Assembly (NCBI GenBank): GCA_947453285.1
Contig: CANGGA010000046.1
Coordinates: 1-7,705, forward strand
From: Microbacteriaceae bacterium
GTDB lineage: Bacteria > Actinomycetota > Actinomycetes > Actinomycetales > Microbacteriaceae
Length of the DNA stretch: 7,705 nt
Reading direction: 5' to 3'
Shown here: positions 5,125-7,705 of the stretch, piece after piece
Layout of the letters: each line of letters starts with the position of its first letter
Numbering within the stretch: position 1 is the first letter of the stretch
Made by a program: the position numbers and the translations under genes
The notes under the pieces: model-generated
Seen by the model: only the letters and a program-made list of their open reading frames with translations
What the model was told of the DNA's origin: nothing
Databases searched by the model: none

Positions 5125-7705
5125 TTAGGCCGAAAGTTCTTTGCGAATTGCAGCGAGAGCCTCATCGATTTTGTCGAAGAATTGGCCACCACCTTGAGCG
5201 ATGTCGTTCTTGCCGCCACCGCCACCACCAAGAACTGCACTGGCAAGGCGAACAAGGTTTCCGGCTTTCACGCCAGCAGCCTCAGCCTGCTTCGAGATAG
5301 CGACGACGACCATTGGCTTAGAGGCAACGGTTGCAAAAAGTGCGGCAACCGACGAATCGTTTTGAAGGTGATCGCGCAACTGCACGGTTAGGTTGCGAAG
5401 TTCGTCAACGCTCGAGAGCTCGCCAAGCGAGTGAGATGCAAAACGAACCTGTCCAACGTTTTCTGCTTTGGCCACAATCGCAGGGATTAGCGTGGCCAGT
5501 TGCTCTGCCTGAAGCGAAGCAAGTTTTCGCTGAGCCGCCTTGAGCTCTTCGAATGTGGCCAGCAACTTTTCTTCTAAGTTCTCTCTTGGTGTCTTCGCCA
5601 TTTCGACCAAGCGAGCGACAAGAGCACGTTCGGCTGAAAGTGCGCGCAGCGCGTCGATGCCAACCAAGGCTTCAAGTCGTCTAGAGCCCGAGCCCACGGA
5701 TGATTCGCCGATTAGCGAGACCAATCCAATCTGGCTGCTGCGCGAAACGTGAGTTCCACCACAGAGCTCTCTTGACCAAGGTCCGCCGATCTGCACGACT
5801 CGAACGCTTTCGTCGTAGGTCTCGCCAAAGAGCGCAACAGCTCCCCATTCGCGTGCTTCTGGCAAAGACATGTGCTGGGCACTTACCGCCAAGTCGCGAC
5901 GAATAGCAAGATTGGTAACCTCTTCGATTTCGCTCTTGGTTTCGTTGCTGAGCGCTTGAGTCCATGAATAGTCGAGTCGCAAATAGCCGGGCCTGTTATA
6001 AGAACCTGATTGCAGCGCGTTCGGGCCAAGCACTTGTCTTAGCGCCGCGTGCACGACGTGAGTTGCCGAGTGTGCCCCGGCCGCTCCAAGGCGCCAATCT
6101 TGGTCAACCGACGTGAGCGCTTTTGCGCCAACCGAAACCTCACCTGAACGAACCAATACCTTGTGGCTTACGAGGCCTTTGACCGGCTTCTGAACATCGA
6201 GAACCTCAAGCTCGAAACCATCTCCGCGAATAAAGCCGGCATCGGAGTCTTGACCGCCTGATTCGGCATAGAAAGACGTCTCGTCGAGAATGATCTCTGC
6301 GATCTGACCGCTCGAAATTGACTTGGCATCTTTGCCATCTGAGATTAACCCCAAGACCTTTGCCGACGTTTCGAGTTCGTCGTACCCGGTGAACTTGGTG
6401 ACACCCAACTGGCGGAATGCCGAGTAAACCGAAAGGTCGGTTCCGCCAAGCTTCTTCTCGCGGGCATCTGCCTTAGCGCGATCGCGTTGCTCGGTCATCA
6501 ATGCTTTGAAGCCATCTCGATCGACCGAAAGCCCCGCTTCTTCTGCGACCTCGAGTGTCAGATCGATTGGAAAACCATAGGTGTCGTGCAATAGAAATGC
6601 AGTTTCGCCGTCAAGTTGCTTTGCACCAGCAGATTTAGATTTGGCTAGCGCCTCATCAAGAACGACGGTTCCAGAAGTGAGCGTGCGAAGGAAAGCCTCT
6701 TCTTCGGCAACGGCAGTTCTGAGGATGCGATCGAACTCGTTCTCGAGCTCAGGGTAAGCAGCCTTCATGGCTTCTTTCGAAGTCGTGAAGAGTTCGGTGA
6801 ACGTGTTTTGTTCAACACCGAGCAGGCGCATGGCACGAACAGTTCTGCGAAGTAGGCGTCGAAGAACGTATCCGCGGCCGTCATTAGCGGGTGTCACTCC
6901 ATCACAGATGAGCATGAGCGCACTTCTGACGTGGTCTGCAACTACACGCAAACGAACATCGTCTTCAACTGATGCGCCGTAAGTTTTGGCTGCCAATTTG
7001 GCAGCAAGATCAAGAACTGGGCGAACCTGGTCGATTTCATAAAGGTTTTCGACGCCCTGCATCAAGAATGCAACGCGCTCTAATCCCATTCCGGTGTCGA
7101 TGTTCTTCTTTGGAAGTTCGCCGAGAATCTCGAAGTTGTCTTTGCCAAGGCCTTGACCGCGTTCGTACTGCATGAAGACGAGGTTCCAGATTTCGATGTA
7201 GCGGTCTTCGTCTGCTTCGGGGCCACCTTCGCGACCATAGGCAGGGCCGCGGTCGTAATAAATCTCAGAGCAAGGTCCTGCCGGACCAGGTTGCCCGGTT
7301 GACCAGTAGTTGTCTTTCATTCCACGACGCTGGATGCGTTCCATAGGAATGTCGGCCTCTTCACGCCAAATGGCGATGCTTTCATCGTCGTCTTGAAAAA
7401 CGGTTACCCAAAGCAACTGCGGGTCGAGACCGAGGCAACCCTTTTCTTGAGCTCCAGTTAGAAACTCCCAGGCGAAAGCGATTGCTTCGCGCTTGAAATA
7501 ATCACCGAAAGAAAAGTTTCCGTTCATCTGAAAGAAGGTGCCGTGACGGGTGGTCTTGCCGACTTCTTCGATGTCGAGGGTTCGCACGCATTTTTGTACG
7601 CTGGTGGCACGCGAAAAAGGAGCAGGAACCAAACCGGTCATATACGGAATGAATGGCACCATTCCAGCGACCGTGAACAGCAGCGATGGATCCTCGCTAA
7701 TCAGC
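5125..7705 (-). CDS. alaS: Alanyl-tRNA synthetase (5' end cut by window edge)
   Basis: This class II aminoacyl-tRNA synthetase charges tRNA-Ala with alanine and hydrolyses mischarged Ser- or Gly-tRNA-Ala. The frame stays open from the right edge to the TAA at 5127-5125, giving 859 visible residues; roughly the first 30 are outside. The ATG at 7662-7660 is internal, because the 14 codons before it read as the conserved SEDPSLLFTVAG segment. Counting from that internal Met, the catalytic domain shows RTLDIEEVGKTTRHGTFFQM (27-46), NFSFGDYFK (49-57), GQPGPAGPCSE (123-133) and the motif-3 region GMGLERVAF (191-199). The tRNA-recognition helix region has DGRGYVLRRLLRR (261-273). The editing domain has the zinc ligands H531 and H535 (HSATH) and C634 and H638 (CGGTH). 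After a coiled-coil-like stretch (about 670-725), the C-terminal DHHA1-type domain carries a glycine-rich loop (GGGGGGKND, 812-820) and a second GGG at 824-826. All three modules are intact. It is the first visible gene of the run. Confidence 0.98.
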   Translation of the reverse strand, partial: LISEDPSLLFTVAGMVPFIPYMTGLVPAPFSRATSVQKCVRTLDIEEVGKTTRHGTFFQMNGNFSFGDYFKREAIAFAWEFLTGAQEKGCLGLDPQLLWVTVFQDDDESIAIWREEADIPMERIQRRGMKDNYWSTGQPGPAGPCSEIYYDRGPAYGREGGPEADEDRYIEIWNLVFMQYERGQGLGKDNFEILGELPKKNIDTGMGLERVAFLMQGVENLYEIDQVRPVLDLAAKLAAKTYGASVEDDVRLRVVADHVRSALMLICDGVTPANDGRGYVLRRLLRRTVRAMRLLGVEQNTFTELFTTSKEAMKAAYPELENEFDRILRTAVAEEEAFLRTLTSGTVVLDEALAKSKSAGAKQLDGETAFLLHDTYGFPIDLTLEVAEEAGLSVDRDGFKALMTEQRDRAKADAREKKLGGTDLSVYSAFRQLGVTKFTGYDELETSAKVLGLISDGKDAKSISSGQIAEIILDETSFYAESGGQDSDAGFIRGDGFELEVLDVQKPVKGLVSHKVLVRSGEVSVGAKALTSVDQDWRLGAAGAHSATHVVHAALRQVLGPNALQSGSYNRPGYLRLDYSWTQALSNETKSEIEEVTNLAIRRDLAVSAQHMSLPEAREWGAVALFGETYDESVRVVQIGGPWSRELCGGTHVSRSSQIGLVSLIGESSVGSGSRRLEALVGIDALRALSAERALVARLVEMAKTPRENLEEKLLATFEELKAAQRKLASLQAEQLATLIPAIVAKAENVGQVRFASHSLGELSSVDELRNLTVQLRDHLQNDSSVAALFATVASKPMVVVAISKQAEAAGVKAGNLVRLASAVLGGGGGGKNDIAQGGGQFFDKIDEALAAIRKELSA

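Noticed and set aside
5681..5965. Minus-strand frame of 94 codons inside alaS
   Set aside because: It is an out-of-frame shadow within the alaS editing domain, where the alaS frame carries the CGGTH zinc motif.
7660..7662. ATG as the possible start of alaS
   Set aside because: The codons upstream to the window edge remain open and encode the conserved segment SEDPSLLFTVAG, so this Met is internal and the real start lies beyond the window.
1..7705. An undescribed system, mobile element, CRISPR array or hidden RNA gene
   Set aside because: The window is almost entirely covered by seven well-known genes with intact motifs. I saw no repeat array, inverted terminal repeat, integrase or transposase remnant, tRNA-like fold, or gap long enough to hold a separate element.

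Overview
The window is a gene-dense stretch in which seven genes all lie on the minus strand. It reads like a chromosomal housekeeping segment of an actinobacterium, most probably Micrococcales/Microbacteriaceae. Three things point there: the gene order alaS-ruvX-mltG-aroE-aroC-aroK-aroB, which is typical of Actinobacteria; the actinobacterial style of the proteins (for example the chorismate synthase N-terminus and the AroE core); and a base composition near one-half G+C by eye, lower than most of the family. That composition suggests a small-genome aquatic lineage such as the Rhodoluna/Aquiluna group. The genus-level placement is inference, not something the sequence proves.

In the direction of transcription (high to low coordinates) the layout is as follows. 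alaS (alanyl-tRNA synthetase) lacks only its first few dozen codons, beyond the right edge. ruvX/yqgF encodes an RNase H-fold nuclease-like protein. mltG encodes a membrane-anchored endolytic murein transglycosylase. Then come four shikimate-pathway genes: aroE (shikimate dehydrogenase), aroC (chorismate synthase), aroK (shikimate kinase) and aroB (3-dehydroquinate synthase). aroB runs off the left edge and lacks perhaps 10-20 C-terminal residues.

The genes are packed end to end: 3 bp between alaS and ruvX, an 11-bp overlap ruvX/mltG, an 8-bp overlap mltG/aroE, a 33-bp gap aroE/aroC, an 8-bp overlap aroC/aroK and a 4-bp ATGA overlap aroK/aroB. No promoter or terminator is visible inside the window, and no intergenic space exceeds 33 bp, so one polycistronic transcript with translational coupling is the simplest reading. 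The aro genes supply four of the seven steps to chorismate (AroB step 2, AroE step 4, AroK step 5, AroC step 7). alaS, ruvX and mltG are upstream neighbours with unrelated jobs in translation, nucleic-acid processing and cell-wall growth.

I found no RNA gene, mobile element, CRISPR array, phage trace, broken gene or unknown gene. All six checkable active sites look intact, and I see no evidence for an undescribed system here. The findings listed are modest points about gene junctions, start sites and residue variants.
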